Source of the DNA: Cercophora sp. LCS_1
Lineage: Eukaryota; Ascomycota; Sordariomycetes; Sordariales; Lasiosphaeriaceae
Direction of reading: 5' to 3'
Assembly (NCBI GenBank): GCA_036250225.1
Contig: JAPZLL010000017.1
Span: forward strand, 310,001 to 374,000
Length of the DNA: 64,000 nt
Shown: piece after piece, positions 1 to 8,901 of the stretch
How the letters are laid out: each line of letters begins with the position of its first letter
Position numbering within the stretch: position 1 is the stretch's first letter
Position numbers and translations under genes: made by a program
Notes under the pieces: model-generated
What the model saw: the letters and a program-made list of their open reading frames with translations, nothing else
What the model was told of the DNA's origin: nothing
Database searches by the model: none

Positions 1-320
1 AACTTGATCTTTGTCACGGCAGAGGCCCAGACAGCGGGCGAGTGATCGTCTTCCCAGCGAGCCACGATAAGAATGGTCGGCTTGCGTTTTTCGGCGCAAT
101 CGAAGGGCCTTATAGCGCATAGGTCGACTGCCGAGACGTCCTTCACCCCTTCGGCGTTGAGGATCCGCCTTGCTTCGTCCTGTAGGGTTCTAGCCCCAAC
201 GGCTTTCTGGATTGCCCGGCACTTTGGCTCAAGCCGTACACTACTCATGTAAATGGGAGGATTCGTTGTTGTCCCAACGCGAAACCGAGCGATAGAAATT
301 GCCATCGGGGAGAACGACAT
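1..320 (-). CDS. Unknown protein, N-terminal fragment cut by window edge
   Basis: An open frame on the minus strand starts at the ATG at 320-318 and runs without a stop through base 1, giving about 106 residues; a second in-frame ATG lies at 305-303. The reading ends in the hydrophobic strand 'PTILIVARWEDD', followed by 'SPAVWASAVTKIK', which looks like a folded-core strand and helix. No signal peptide is evident. I do not recognise a domain. The stretch just before the first ATG ends in CTAAC...GCAG, so a 3' splice site there, and an upstream exon, cannot be excluded. The rest of the gene lies outside the window. That it is coding is inferred from the long open frame and its composition. Confidence 0.5.
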   Translation of the reverse strand, partial: MSFSPMAISIARFRVGTTTNPPIYMSSVRLEPKCRAIQKAVGARTLQDEARRILNAEGVKDVSAVDLCAIRPFDCAEKRKPTILIVARWEDDHSPAVWASAVTKIK

Positions 321-583
321 CTGCGAGAGTTAGAACGACAATGATTTATACATGGTCGGAAAATATTCAGGATGGTCTACACACCATGACCATATGATAT
401 CTCAGAGCCCTAAAGTGTTGTATCTAGGACTGTTGGGAATCCTCACACTGGTGAGGTGAAAATGGCTCGAGGTCTGGTGGCATTGATGAAACTCCGAGTG
501 CCCTTCTATGTTCACCCAGGATGCGCAGGTATTTTTGAGTTTTGCTGCATTTGGTCTGACGCATCGGCATCAAAAACTTTCTT

Positions 584-1789
584 TCAGCCACCCGGGATTA
601 CATCGACCCGAAGCTCCTTCAAACCCTTCGGTACGAGGTCATCCCCTGACAACCTTAGACCTTTTTCATACACAAACCAGCCAGAACGCGGTTGCAAAGT
701 GTCAAGCCCCACGCCCTCACCTGCACCCTCCCCTGCTCCCAACGACACCCTCCCACTGCTAGAGCACACGATCCCCACCGAGCCAGCCATCATCTCCACA
801 TCCAACACACCCTCTACATCCTCAAGAACGACCGGCACCTGTGCAAAACCCCCAGGGATCGTCCTCCCTTCCGTCTCCGGCAACCCGGCCTCATCCCAGC
901 GCAGCCGCGCCTCCCCCATTTCATCCCAGTAACAGAACGCCGTGATCCAACCGTTATACCACCCTCTCTTCCCACACTCCTCCTCCTCTTTTCCGTCGCA
1001 CTCATGCTCATACCCACTCCCAGCATGCCAGATCATACACCTCAAAAACGACTTTGCCTCATCCCCTTCAGGATCATCAAACGTCACCAAGAAGCCACTC
1101 AGCACCCGATCTATCATCTCCCCAAACTCCTGCGCCTCAGCCCCATACGCCCCATCCTTGATAAGTTCAACCCGGGTCTTGATCTCCTCGTAATCACCTC
1201 TCTCACCTAACAACGTGACAGACGGAATCCCGCACCTAAACCAGCAAGCGTATCGGAATCTGGCGCGCAATGTACCCATCATGACGGCGAGAGCTGTAAC
1301 CACATCATCGTCAGTGGTTGTACTGAAGCTGGGTGTCAACCAGGCGCGGAACTGCGGGAGGAACTTGATGGGCGTGGCCTCAAATGCTGTGGCAATGCCG
1401 TGTGCGAAAGTGGAGAAGTCGAGGCAGAAGCGGTCGCCGACGCGGTAGCGGGTTAGGAGGACTGGTTTTTGTCGTTCCTCCTGTTGGGTGTTTTTCCTGT
1501 GGAGGAAGAAGGAGAGTTGCGTGATGATGGCCAGCCAGACGTCGTCAGGTCGCATGATGAGGTGGTGGTGGTTGTTGTAGGCTTGAATGACGGCGTGGAC
1601 GAAACTGTTGGGGCTGGGTCGGAGGGCAGGTGGGAAGGTGTCGTCGAAGGAGGAGTGGATCATGGAGCGCTTGATTGATGAGTCCTCATGCGGGGTGATG
1701 GATGAGACGATTTCGAGCGGGTGGTTTGCGCCGCCGGTTGGAGGGATGACGGTGGCTTCATGGGAGGCAATTTTGATGGTTATCGCCAT
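584..1789 (-). CDS. DUF4419 domain protein
   Basis: A single-exon frame of about 401 residues. The segment 'LIMRPDDVWLAIITQLSFF', then a His-Arg-Lys and long helices, is the hallmark of the DUF4419 family, common in fungi and of unknown biochemical role. A C-terminal block 'GWYNGWITAFCYWDE' followed by 'IPGGFAQVPVVL' is also typical. The frame is open upstream to an ATG at 1957, but I chose the ATG at 1789-1787 ('MAITIKIAS') because the extra 56 residues are low-complexity and family members start near this point. The C-terminus near residues 350-385 is rich in Gly/Glu and likely disordered. It is divergent from the HET gene at 1988, with about 200 bp between them, so a shared promoter is possible. 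The family assignment is strong; function is unknown. Confidence 0.8.
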   Translation of the reverse strand: MAITIKIASHEATVIPPTGGANHPLEIVSSITPHEDSSIKRSMIHSSFDDTFPPALRPSPNSFVHAVIQAYNNHHHLIMRPDDVWLAIITQLSFFLHRKNTQQEERQKPVLLTRYRVGDRFCLDFSTFAHGIATAFEATPIKFLPQFRAWLTPSFSTTTDDDVVTALAVMMGTLRARFRYACWFRCGIPSVTLLGERGDYEEIKTRVELIKDGAYGAEAQEFGEMIDRVLSGFLVTFDDPEGDEAKSFLRCMIWHAGSGYEHECDGKEEEECGKRGWYNGWITAFCYWDEMGEARLRWDEAGLPETEGRTIPGGFAQVPVVLEDVEGVLDVEMMAGSVGIVCSSSGRVSLGAGEGAGEGVGLDTLQPRSGWFVYEKGLRLSGDDLVPKGLKELRVDVIPGG

Positions 1790-1987
1790 GACGGTGTACT
1801 GTGGTGCTGTCAGGGGATAGATTGCGATGAGAGGTTTGGGTGTGGTGTTGCTCCTGCCTGTCCATGCATGGCTGCCTGGACTTGCGTCACTCCACTCTGA
1901 GGGAGTGGATGCGGGGATCTTAGGCACTCTTCCCTCCTTCACCTTGCGCGGCAACAATGCGTCAACTGCAGATGAAAGCTTACAACC

Positions 1988-3799
1988 ATGGATCAGTCAA
2001 TTTACCGAAGCATCATCTCTAATGACGGCAACCTCTACATTCGCCTCTTCATCCTGTCTCCAGGCCCACCAACCGACCAGCTCTCCGGCACTCTGGTGCA
2101 TGCACGAGGAGATGATTACTGGAAAACCAATTCGGTGGAATCTTTCGAGGCGCTTTCCTACACATGGGGCAGTTCTGCACAAACGGGCCCCGTCACTATC
2201 AATGGCCGACCCTGCCTCGTCGGGAGCAATCTCTACGCCGCTCTTCTGGCACTGCGCTACGAGGACAAACCACGTGCTCTCTGGATTGACGCCATCTGCA
2301 TCAATCAAGATGACATTCAGGAGAAGAATATGCACGTTCCATTGATGCACCTTGTCTATCAGCAAGCGTCCCGGGTCGTCATCTGGCTCGGCCGACCATT
2401 CGAGGAGAGCGACCTGGCATTCGCGCACCTCGACTTGCTCTGGGAGACAGAGGATGTGGATGGCTTTGTCGCGAAGCTAGTTTCGGCCGGGGCAACGCCC
2501 TCGAACGTGGAGAACGGCATAATCTGGAGACCGCTCGCAAGGCTCTTCAGTCTCCCCTGGTGGTCCAGGATGTGGGTGCTGCAGGAGGCCTACTTTGCCA
2601 ACCAAGCCGAGTCCATCATCATGTGCGGGAACGAAACTCGACCCTGGGCTCATGTAATCATCGCCAGCGGCGTTATCCAGACTGGCGAAAGGCTTCGCAA
2701 GATGTCCCCTCTGCTACCGGCGACTCTGTTTTCGAATCTCTTTCGCTCGGCGGCGGTGACACTCCTGGCGATGCGTGCGTCTGAGACTAGCAGGAGCCTG
2801 TTGGACGCTCTTCGGAATATTTCAAGGCTGCGTCAGGCCACCGACCCAAGAGACAAGATCTTTGCTCTCTTAAACCTTCTCGACAAGGACGAGTGGCCGT
2901 GTGAGCCGGACTACTCGGTCGACGCCGTTGAGCTGTACACCAGAGTCGCGATCCACTTCATGCGCAAGTCAAAGACCTTGGAGATACTGTCGGAGTGCGC
3001 GGTTTTTGAGATGGGAGAAGAGGAGAAGAAGCTCCGCAAGGAATTCAGGCGGCAATACCTTCCTGGTCTGCCATCGTGGGCGCCGGACTGGACCTTAGTC
3101 AAAACAACGCCCCCTTTTAGTTATGCCGAGAAGAAAGTTGCGTTGGCGAATTCCGATTCCACTCCTGTACAGCAAACAACGGAGGCAGAAGAAGCCGATT
3201 TCAAGTTCCGAATCGAAGACGGTCGTATCCTTGTCGTCCAAGGCATCGTGACGGAAACAATCGTGACGATACACGGGACACAGTTTCGCCAGGTCAGCTA
3301 TGGTCTCCCTTCAATCGGTGCAAGGTCGGGAATGCCAGGTTTCTTCGAAGCCGTCCAGTCGCTACGGGCCGACATCAGACAAGCGGCCGACAGTTTTGAC
3401 GTTGAGTGGGCTCTTCTAATCGGGGAAGTCGACCGACTGGGCGAGTTCTCCAAGAACGACTACGTGTCTTGGCGACAGATAGGCTCACCAGAGCCGAATC
3501 AGCAGTTCTACAGCGTTGGGTTTATGCGGACCATGAACAGGCGAATCGCCGCAACTTCATTGGGTCGGCTAGCACTGGTGCCGGAAGCGGCTGAGGAGGG
3601 CGACGCCATTGCGTTTCTGGTAGGGGCACCATCAGCCATGCTTTTGCGGCCAGTCCTCGACAAGGAACTGAAGGAGGATGGGGATCCCGGTGATAGTATC
3701 CAGTACAGAGCCATTGAAGAGTCGTACGTCGAAGGATGTAGTGTCAAGAGTACCTTGCGGCAGGTGCCTGAGAACATACAAGAAATCAAGCTGAGATGA
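1988..3799 (+). CDS. HET-domain (heterokaryon incompatibility) protein
   Basis: A single exon of 603 residues. Residues about 55-200 form a HET domain: 'FEALSYTWG' (motif 1), 'LWIDAICINQDD' (motif 2) and 'VVIWLGRP', then 'PWWSRMWVLQEAYFA' (motif 3). HET domains occur in fungal allorecognition proteins, where their activation triggers cell death after hyphal fusion. The remaining C-terminal 400 residues are predicted helical with no ankyrin or NACHT domain visible, the common HET-plus-variable-tail architecture. The start at 1988 gives an N-terminus ('MDQSIYRSI') immediately ahead of the domain, as usual. No introns are needed. Whether this copy is an active incompatibility locus cannot be read from one genome, since HET genes are numerous in most Pezizomycotina. 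Confidence 0.92.
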   Translation: MDQSIYRSIISNDGNLYIRLFILSPGPPTDQLSGTLVHARGDDYWKTNSVESFEALSYTWGSSAQTGPVTINGRPCLVGSNLYAALLALRYEDKPRALWIDAICINQDDIQEKNMHVPLMHLVYQQASRVVIWLGRPFEESDLAFAHLDLLWETEDVDGFVAKLVSAGATPSNVENGIIWRPLARLFSLPWWSRMWVLQEAYFANQAESIIMCGNETRPWAHVIIASGVIQTGERLRKMSPLLPATLFSNLFRSAAVTLLAMRASETSRSLLDALRNISRLRQATDPRDKIFALLNLLDKDEWPCEPDYSVDAVELYTRVAIHFMRKSKTLEILSECAVFEMGEEEKKLRKEFRRQYLPGLPSWAPDWTLVKTTPPFSYAEKKVALANSDSTPVQQTTEAEEADFKFRIEDGRILVVQGIVTETIVTIHGTQFRQVSYGLPSIGARSGMPGFFEAVQSLRADIRQAADSFDVEWALLIGEVDRLGEFSKNDYVSWRQIGSPEPNQQFYSVGFMRTMNRRIAATSLGRLALVPEAAEEGDAIAFLVGAPSAMLLRPVLDKELKEDGDPGDSIQYRAIEESYVEGCSVKSTLRQVPENIQEIKLR

Positions 3800-4649
3800 T
3801 GTGCACCTACTTGATGATCGTTCCCAACAAGCCTTGAGTTCATTCAGCTATTCCTTCTTTTTGAGAGATGTGGTGGCATTCTGGATGCCATGCTGAAGGT
3901 TTCCCCTGAAGCGCAACATCAACCTCTTGGTGGGTGGGGAAACACTCTTTATGGTACAGCGAGACATCCTCTATAAAAAAGCTTTATATAAACAAAAAAA
4001 AAATTAATTTTTTTTTTTAAAAAAAAAATCCCTCTTTTAGCAATAACAATAATAATACTGTTTCATATAACTGTACTAATTTATCCTCTAATTATTTATA
4101 ACCTAATTTATGTGCTAGAGCCTTGATTGTGCACAGTGGAGCCGATGGCGGCTTTCTCTCCTGGAGCCGGGTTCGAGCCAAAAACACCAACGACGTCAGG
4201 TTAACGCAGGGTTTTTGCGTTGTCCTTGGTACTCCTTTAACCGTCATATATACTGGTCCCGAGCACTTCCTTAACCATTACATACACGAGTCCTTAGCGC
4301 TTCCTTAACTATTATATACAACAGTAGGCTTGGCACTCAGCTCCATCACTGCCACACCTACACCCTAATTAGCTGTGCTGCCTGTGCCATGCCGCGCCCA
4401 TGAACCTTTGGACAGTCAAAACTGTTCACCAAAGCGCCACGATTCTCAATGCTTCAAAGTCACGACATATTGTTTGATGAGCATAAAATTATAGTTCTGG
4501 AGCAAATGTTGTACTGGATGGCACTTGTGCCGCTGGCCTCCCAATGCAGGAACCACACTGGACAAAGTACTGGGAGCAGATGGTAGCACGGGAACGAGAC
4601 CCCGAAAACAAAATCACATTTCCCACACAACCAAGATAAACTGCCAAGA
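3800..4649. other. Intergenic AT-rich patch between convergent genes
   Basis: 850 bp between the HET and zinc-finger genes, which converge. From about 3970 to 4120 composition turns strongly AT-rich, with A9/T11/A10 runs and ATA/AAT repeats, unlike the GC-rich surroundings. This is followed by a 34-bp tandem repeat (listed separately). It is consistent with an eroded, possibly RIP-mutated transposon remnant, but no transposase or terminal repeats are seen. No gene is apparent. Confidence 0.6.
4223..4324. repeat. Three-copy 34-bp imperfect tandem repeat
   Basis: Three head-to-tail units of exactly 34 bp begin at 4223, 4257 and 4291. Each begins TCCT or TCCC, has a central CTT/TCC-TTAAC core and ends in a TATA/ACATACA stretch. 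They differ at several positions per copy, mostly C/T and G/A differences. Confidence 0.85.
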
Positions 4650-5423
4650 TTACCAAAGGCCACGCGCCGTCCCACAAAATGCCAACTCCCGTCCCATAAT
4701 CAAAAGAACCCCCCACCTAGCCAGCCAGTGTGTATACCCCGAGCCCAGAACACCGATCACCCAACCTGCCTCTGGCATGTGTGTAAGCCACTTGATCTCA
4801 GCCCTGAAAATATGAGGACTCACCAGCGCCTGCTTGTGTCCCTTCCGCTCATGATCATCCCGCTTGTCCTTCCTCGGGAAGCCTCTCTTCCTCTGGCAGC
4901 CTTCGACGCGGCAGAAAAACTGCTCCACTCGCTGATGCGTGGATCGGTGGTGGCGAGTGAGTTCTTGGTGACGCTTGAACTTGCGGTGGCAGGCGTTGAC
5001 GGCGCACAGCCAAGTTCCGTCAGTGAGCTGAGCGGAGATGATCTTGTTGGCGTCGATGGCCGGTCTGGTATCGGTCATAGGCCTGTGGACTACCCCGGGA
5101 ACGAATGCTGGCTGGATACTATGATAGGTCAGTTGTCCGATGCAACAGTTGTCCTGGTTGTTGGCGTGGATCTTCGTCGTCGAAGCTGCGATGCCCAGAG
5201 GCCAGGAGAATGCACTGGGAGCGGGATCCGGGAATCCAAACGAGGTGTCGATGAAGCCGTCCATCAAAGGTGTTGTACTATTGTCCATAGAATGAGCAAT
5301 GCCGTCCAGGGGCTGCTCAAGGGGAAATTCCGCGGCCGGGAGCGAGCAGAGCGGTCCGGGAAACATTTGACCGAGTTGCTGACTTGGAGGATCGATCCCA
5401 AAACAGAGACGTCGAGATTCCAA
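4650..5423 (-). CDS. C2H2 zinc-finger protein (putative transcription factor)
   Basis: Frame of 257 residues. Two adjacent C2H2 fingers: residues 140-163 ('CAVNACHRKFKRHQELTRHH' plus S-T-H) and 171-196 (C-x4-C, 'GFPRKDKRDDH', then H196). The 'GFPRKDKRDDH' block is characteristic of a fungal family of two-finger nuclear proteins of unknown targets. The N-terminal 135 residues are Pro/Ser-rich and probably disordered. After the second finger the tail (201-257) is hydrophobic and does not resemble the family. The true 3' end may therefore differ, for instance by an unseen intron, although no convincing donor/acceptor pair was found. The start is the first ATG of the frame; an upstream exon is possible. 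Likely nuclear and DNA-binding by family inference. Confidence 0.65.
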   Translation of the reverse strand: MESRRLCFGIDPPSQQLGQMFPGPLCSLPAAEFPLEQPLDGIAHSMDNSTTPLMDGFIDTSFGFPDPAPSAFSWPLGIAASTTKIHANNQDNCCIGQLTYHSIQPAFVPGVVHRPMTDTRPAIDANKIISAQLTDGTWLCAVNACHRKFKRHQELTRHHRSTHQRVEQFFCRVEGCQRKRGFPRKDKRDDHERKGHKQALVSPHIFRAEIKWLTHMPEAGWVIGVLGSGYTHWLARWGVLLIMGRELAFCGTARGLW

Positions 5424-6579
5424 GACGTCGCCGCAGATCCAGGGTGTCTCGCGTTGATGGCTTGAGCGGGTTTCGTATGGTTTCCTACAGATCGATGGGG
5501 GGTTACATCGTCCAAAGCCGTCCTATAAGGCTTTGATCTCTGGGGAAGTTCTTGTGAAACATAGAGGAAGGTAGTAGATCCAAGTGAAGTCCAGTGGTTC
5601 GCGGCGGCCCGGTCCGGGAAACAGAGAAAACCATAGGAATCATATGAGAATTTTCAGCCTCGATGCACTTCATCACGAAAGATGTTCCAAGGAAGTACAG
5701 TTGGTACTTCCTTGGAACATCTTTCGTGACGGCCACCCCGGAGAGTGACAACCTGAAAAGATTTACCGTCGGTGGATTCGATGATGCCCCCCATCGCGAC
5801 CTGTCAGCGCTTTGAAATTGAGTGTAGATTATCGATTTCAGAACAGAATGATCGCTCTGTTGAACGGTATTGTGTGAGTCGGGAGACCTTACGGATCATT
5901 GGCTAAAAAGTCAGGAATATCATGCACAGCGGTCGTCGACATGTTTATCGCTGATACACTGTGTGTGAATCAGCGACACAGGTTGTGAAATTGAAATTGA
6001 AACTCTAGCTGCTTGGGATTGCTGGCTCGGCGTTGAGTACGGTGACGCTTTCAACACAGCACACCGGGGCGAACTGCGGGGTTTTATGTGTCCCACATCA
6101 TCAGTCAGTGTGCCCCGACGAGGTGAACGGGAGCGCACTGCGGGAGCCTGACGCGCTGGCAGGGTGCCCTTTCCCACAATGGGCCATCCACACCGAGTCT
6201 CGGGTGCCCCTCGGTGCCCTTCCGGTCCGCCCGCCCAGTAAGATGCCATGATGAGGCCACCAAACGCAAGCTGACGCACAATTGTCCACATTCCGATTGG
6301 TAGGAAGATGCCGCACAGCCAACATTGCGGCCTGTGCCATGAACTGTTGGCAGTGGGCAGAAGAGAGAACCTCAGCCCTCACACACATAACGTCCCGGGC
6401 CGTCTCCAGTCGGAGGCAAGAGTGTCGCAACACATAACTAGGTTAAAGAAGAATAAAAAGATTTCATTCATAACCATGGAACATCAAAGTCCCGCGTCTC
6501 ATCATTGCGGCTTCTGCGCGTACAAAGTCGCCCTAAAGTGGTCAGCATCCCAGCGCTCTCGACTAACAGATCCGAAAAC
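5424..6579. other. Intergenic region with a perfect hairpin, no gene seen
   Basis: About 1.16 kb separating the zinc-finger gene (upstream side) from the 3' end of the methyltransferase gene; both are on the minus strand. It contains the 26-bp inverted repeat described separately. Small frames on both strands (for example 5920-6291 and 6101-6433) overlap each other, have no recognisable domain and look random. Confidence 0.6.
5673..5729. repeat. Perfect 26-bp inverted repeat with 5-nt loop
   Basis: Bases 5673-5698 are the exact reverse complement of 5704-5729, separated by AGTTG. The arm begins TCACGAAAGATG and ends AGGAAGTAC. It lies about 250-300 bp upstream of the zinc-finger gene's first ATG, so it may fall in its promoter or 5' UTR. 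Transcribed, it would form an uninterrupted 26-bp stem. Confidence 0.95.
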
Positions 6580-7989
6580 TTACCCTGAGTTATAAACATG
6601 ATAATTTGAATTCAACAACGCAGACCTCATCTTGGCAAGCAAGACGTGCAACTCGGCAAGATCCCAACCCAGAACCTGCGTGCCTACAAACAGGCCATAG
6701 CCCTCAAGCCCCTCAACAGTAGCAGTCAAGTTATACACGCCAATCGTCTTCAACTTCCTCTCAGCAGGCCAACTGCCAAACGGCACCTTGTGCTTACGAA
6801 GTGTGATGGTCGCAGGGTCAAACCCAGCCTCGGTCGCCCAGTCAACTTGCTTGTCGTTTTCTGTCACATTGAAGGTCCTGCCAATCTTGTCGCCGGCGTC
6901 TCGGAAGAACTGTTCCCATGTTCTGAAGACGTTGTCCTTGGGTAGGGAGCCGTCGTCGGCCTGGATGCGGACATCGGAGTCGGTGTGCTCGATCCAGCCG
7001 CCTGGCTTGAGACAGCGGAAGGCTTGCTGATATAGCTTTTGCCAGTCGGGGATGGAGCCGAGGAGGTAGCGGATGTGGATGAAGTCGAACGAGTTGTCGG
7101 CGTAGGTCCAGTCTAGCGAGGCGTCGTCGAGTTCGAATTTGCAGTTGGGCGGTGTCCATGAGGGCTGCGTGGTACAATACATGGTCAGCATTTTTTCTGC
7201 GATGGAAGTGTGTGAGGGCTCAAACCTGGATGGGAGACAAGTCGGTTCCAATGACCTCGGCAGAGGGATGTTGGTCGGCAAAATCACTGTTTGTGTGTTA
7301 GAGCAAAACATGATAGTGGGGATTTTGAGGAGGTGTTTACATGGCCCAGATACCAGTTCCAGTGCCCACGTCGAGGACAGACTGCGCATTTTCGACGGGA
7401 GCAAGGTAGAGCTTGTCATCATGCAACAGCAGCGTCATGTGGTGGCTGGCGCAGAGTCAGAACCCAATGTCGATCTATCAAGCGCAAACATCTTACTGTA
7501 GATCCAAAGCATCGTTTTGCTTGTCGTCATTCGGACCCCTGCCATGTGTCAGGTAATAGGTTATTAGGCGTGCCCGGGCATGCAAGACAGACCAGTATTC
7601 GGCATCCTTGAAGTTTTGGAACGTGCGTCCGTGAACCTTGCGGTAGTTGAAGATGGACGAGGTCAGAGAGGCCGTGGATTCCAAGACCGAGTCACTATAT
7701 GGGAGTCAGCAGGGATGCCTGCGTGTGGTTTCAACATATTTGGCCACATACCCATCGCCATGAACGGAATCGGCGTCACTGTTTCTCACAAATGCGGCGT
7801 CCTGGTCTCAGAATTCGCGATTAGCCCTGCTAAAGGAAAATTTACTGGGAGATGTTTACTCACGACCTCAATTGGCGCTTGCTCGGTTGTTTGACCTGGA
7901 GCGGCTGTCCGAGGGGACGCGGCAGAGTTCTCGGCTGACGGCGAGCCAGCGGGAGAAGGGGTCTCCCCAGTAGGCGCAGGTTGAGTCAT
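6580..7989 (-). CDS. LaeA/UMTA-like SAM-dependent methyltransferase
   Basis: Seven exons joined at consensus sites with matching phases: 7989-7864, 7801-7752, 7694-7593, 7538-7497, 7445-7341, 7286-7226 and 7164-6580, giving 356 residues. The N-terminus is Pro/Ala/Ser-rich. The conserved fungal block 'ESTASLTSSIFNYRKVHGR' leads into 'ALDL...HHMTLLLHDDKLYL', and the SAM-binding motif I 'VLDVGTGTGIWA' lies at about residues 130-141. Then come 'EVIGTDLSPIQ' (motif II acidic residue) and 'AFRCLKPGGWIEH' (post-I region). This is the TAM/UMTA methyltransferase family that includes the secondary-metabolism regulator LaeA, but most members are of unknown substrate. Introns are 45-62 nt; the exon 3 donor is a weak GTCTGT. 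No signal peptide, so probably cytoplasmic or nuclear. Confidence 0.88.
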
Positions 7990-8901
7990 TGTGTCTTTTC
8001 CTCCCAGAAAACTCAGGTAGATACCAGTGTTGTACTAAGATTGGTCCTTGCTCGTGCTCGCAAGGTGAGACGGGAGAAATCGAGGGACTGCCGGGTGCGT
8101 CTTCCACTTAACCGGGACGGGGCACCCAGGCTTTATCATTCTCTTTACCATGTCCCCTCGGCTCCAAATCCAGCTCAGGGTCATGCAGCATGCAATCGCA
8201 AATTTGGCGGGCGACGATGCAATACAACGACGGCTATACTTGTCTGCAGCTTCCCTGCCGCTTTATCACAACCCTGCTGCCAATAAGCGGGTGGGCGCGG
8301 GATGTCCGCAACCCGGTCCGGTGTCATGGCGCCATACTTCCCCCACGTAAGGCAGGTCCTGACCTGCAGGAACGGGCAGGAGGATCATCAGGTCCCTGTT
8401 GCAGTCAGCGGTGCTCTGCCCACCAAATAGGGGTAAAACTTTCTCGGTGTGAGATTATGCGACCGAGATCCTTCCGAGTCTCCAATTGGCTCTGTTAGAA
8501 GTTTGCGTCTTGCGGTGAGCTGGAGAGGGGCAGAGGGGTAACTCTCGACCAGCAACCACGTGAAAAACCCGCGATATCAGGGTGAACTTTCCCTCAGTCC
8601 AACTACCATTTCTTAGGTAAGGCAACTATCGCTCGCCAACACCACCGCGTCAACATTACGTCGTGGTGTACATGACCAATCCCGAGCGGTTTTTATGAGC
8701 CGCGGGGACCCTATCGCCAACACCGAGGTTTCTGCCACTCTTCTTGACCACAAATTCTGCGGCTAGCGAGGTCCTGCGAGTCCAAAGGATGACGTTCCGG
8801 TCGATAGTTGGCTCTGCCTGCAGCCTTGCCGGGAGTTTGGCCTCGACAGTTCTCCTCGAGTAGGTGCCCAGAAAATTGTGCATGGGATAGCGTCGCTCTC
8901 A
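7990..8901. other. Intergenic region, nothing recognisable
   Basis: About 0.9 kb between the 5' end of the methyltransferase gene and the 3' end of the propeller-like gene. Short overlapping frames only; none has a domain, a plausible splice partner or a signal peptide. Presumably promoter plus 3' UTR. Confidence 0.6.

Noticed and set aside
4115..4195. Possible tRNA (GGTTCGAGCC resembles a B box)
   Set aside because: No matching acceptor stem, A box or anticodon arm could be folded around it.
4223..4324. CRISPR-like array
   Set aside because: Units are contiguous without spacers and the genome is eukaryotic; it is a simple tandem repeat.
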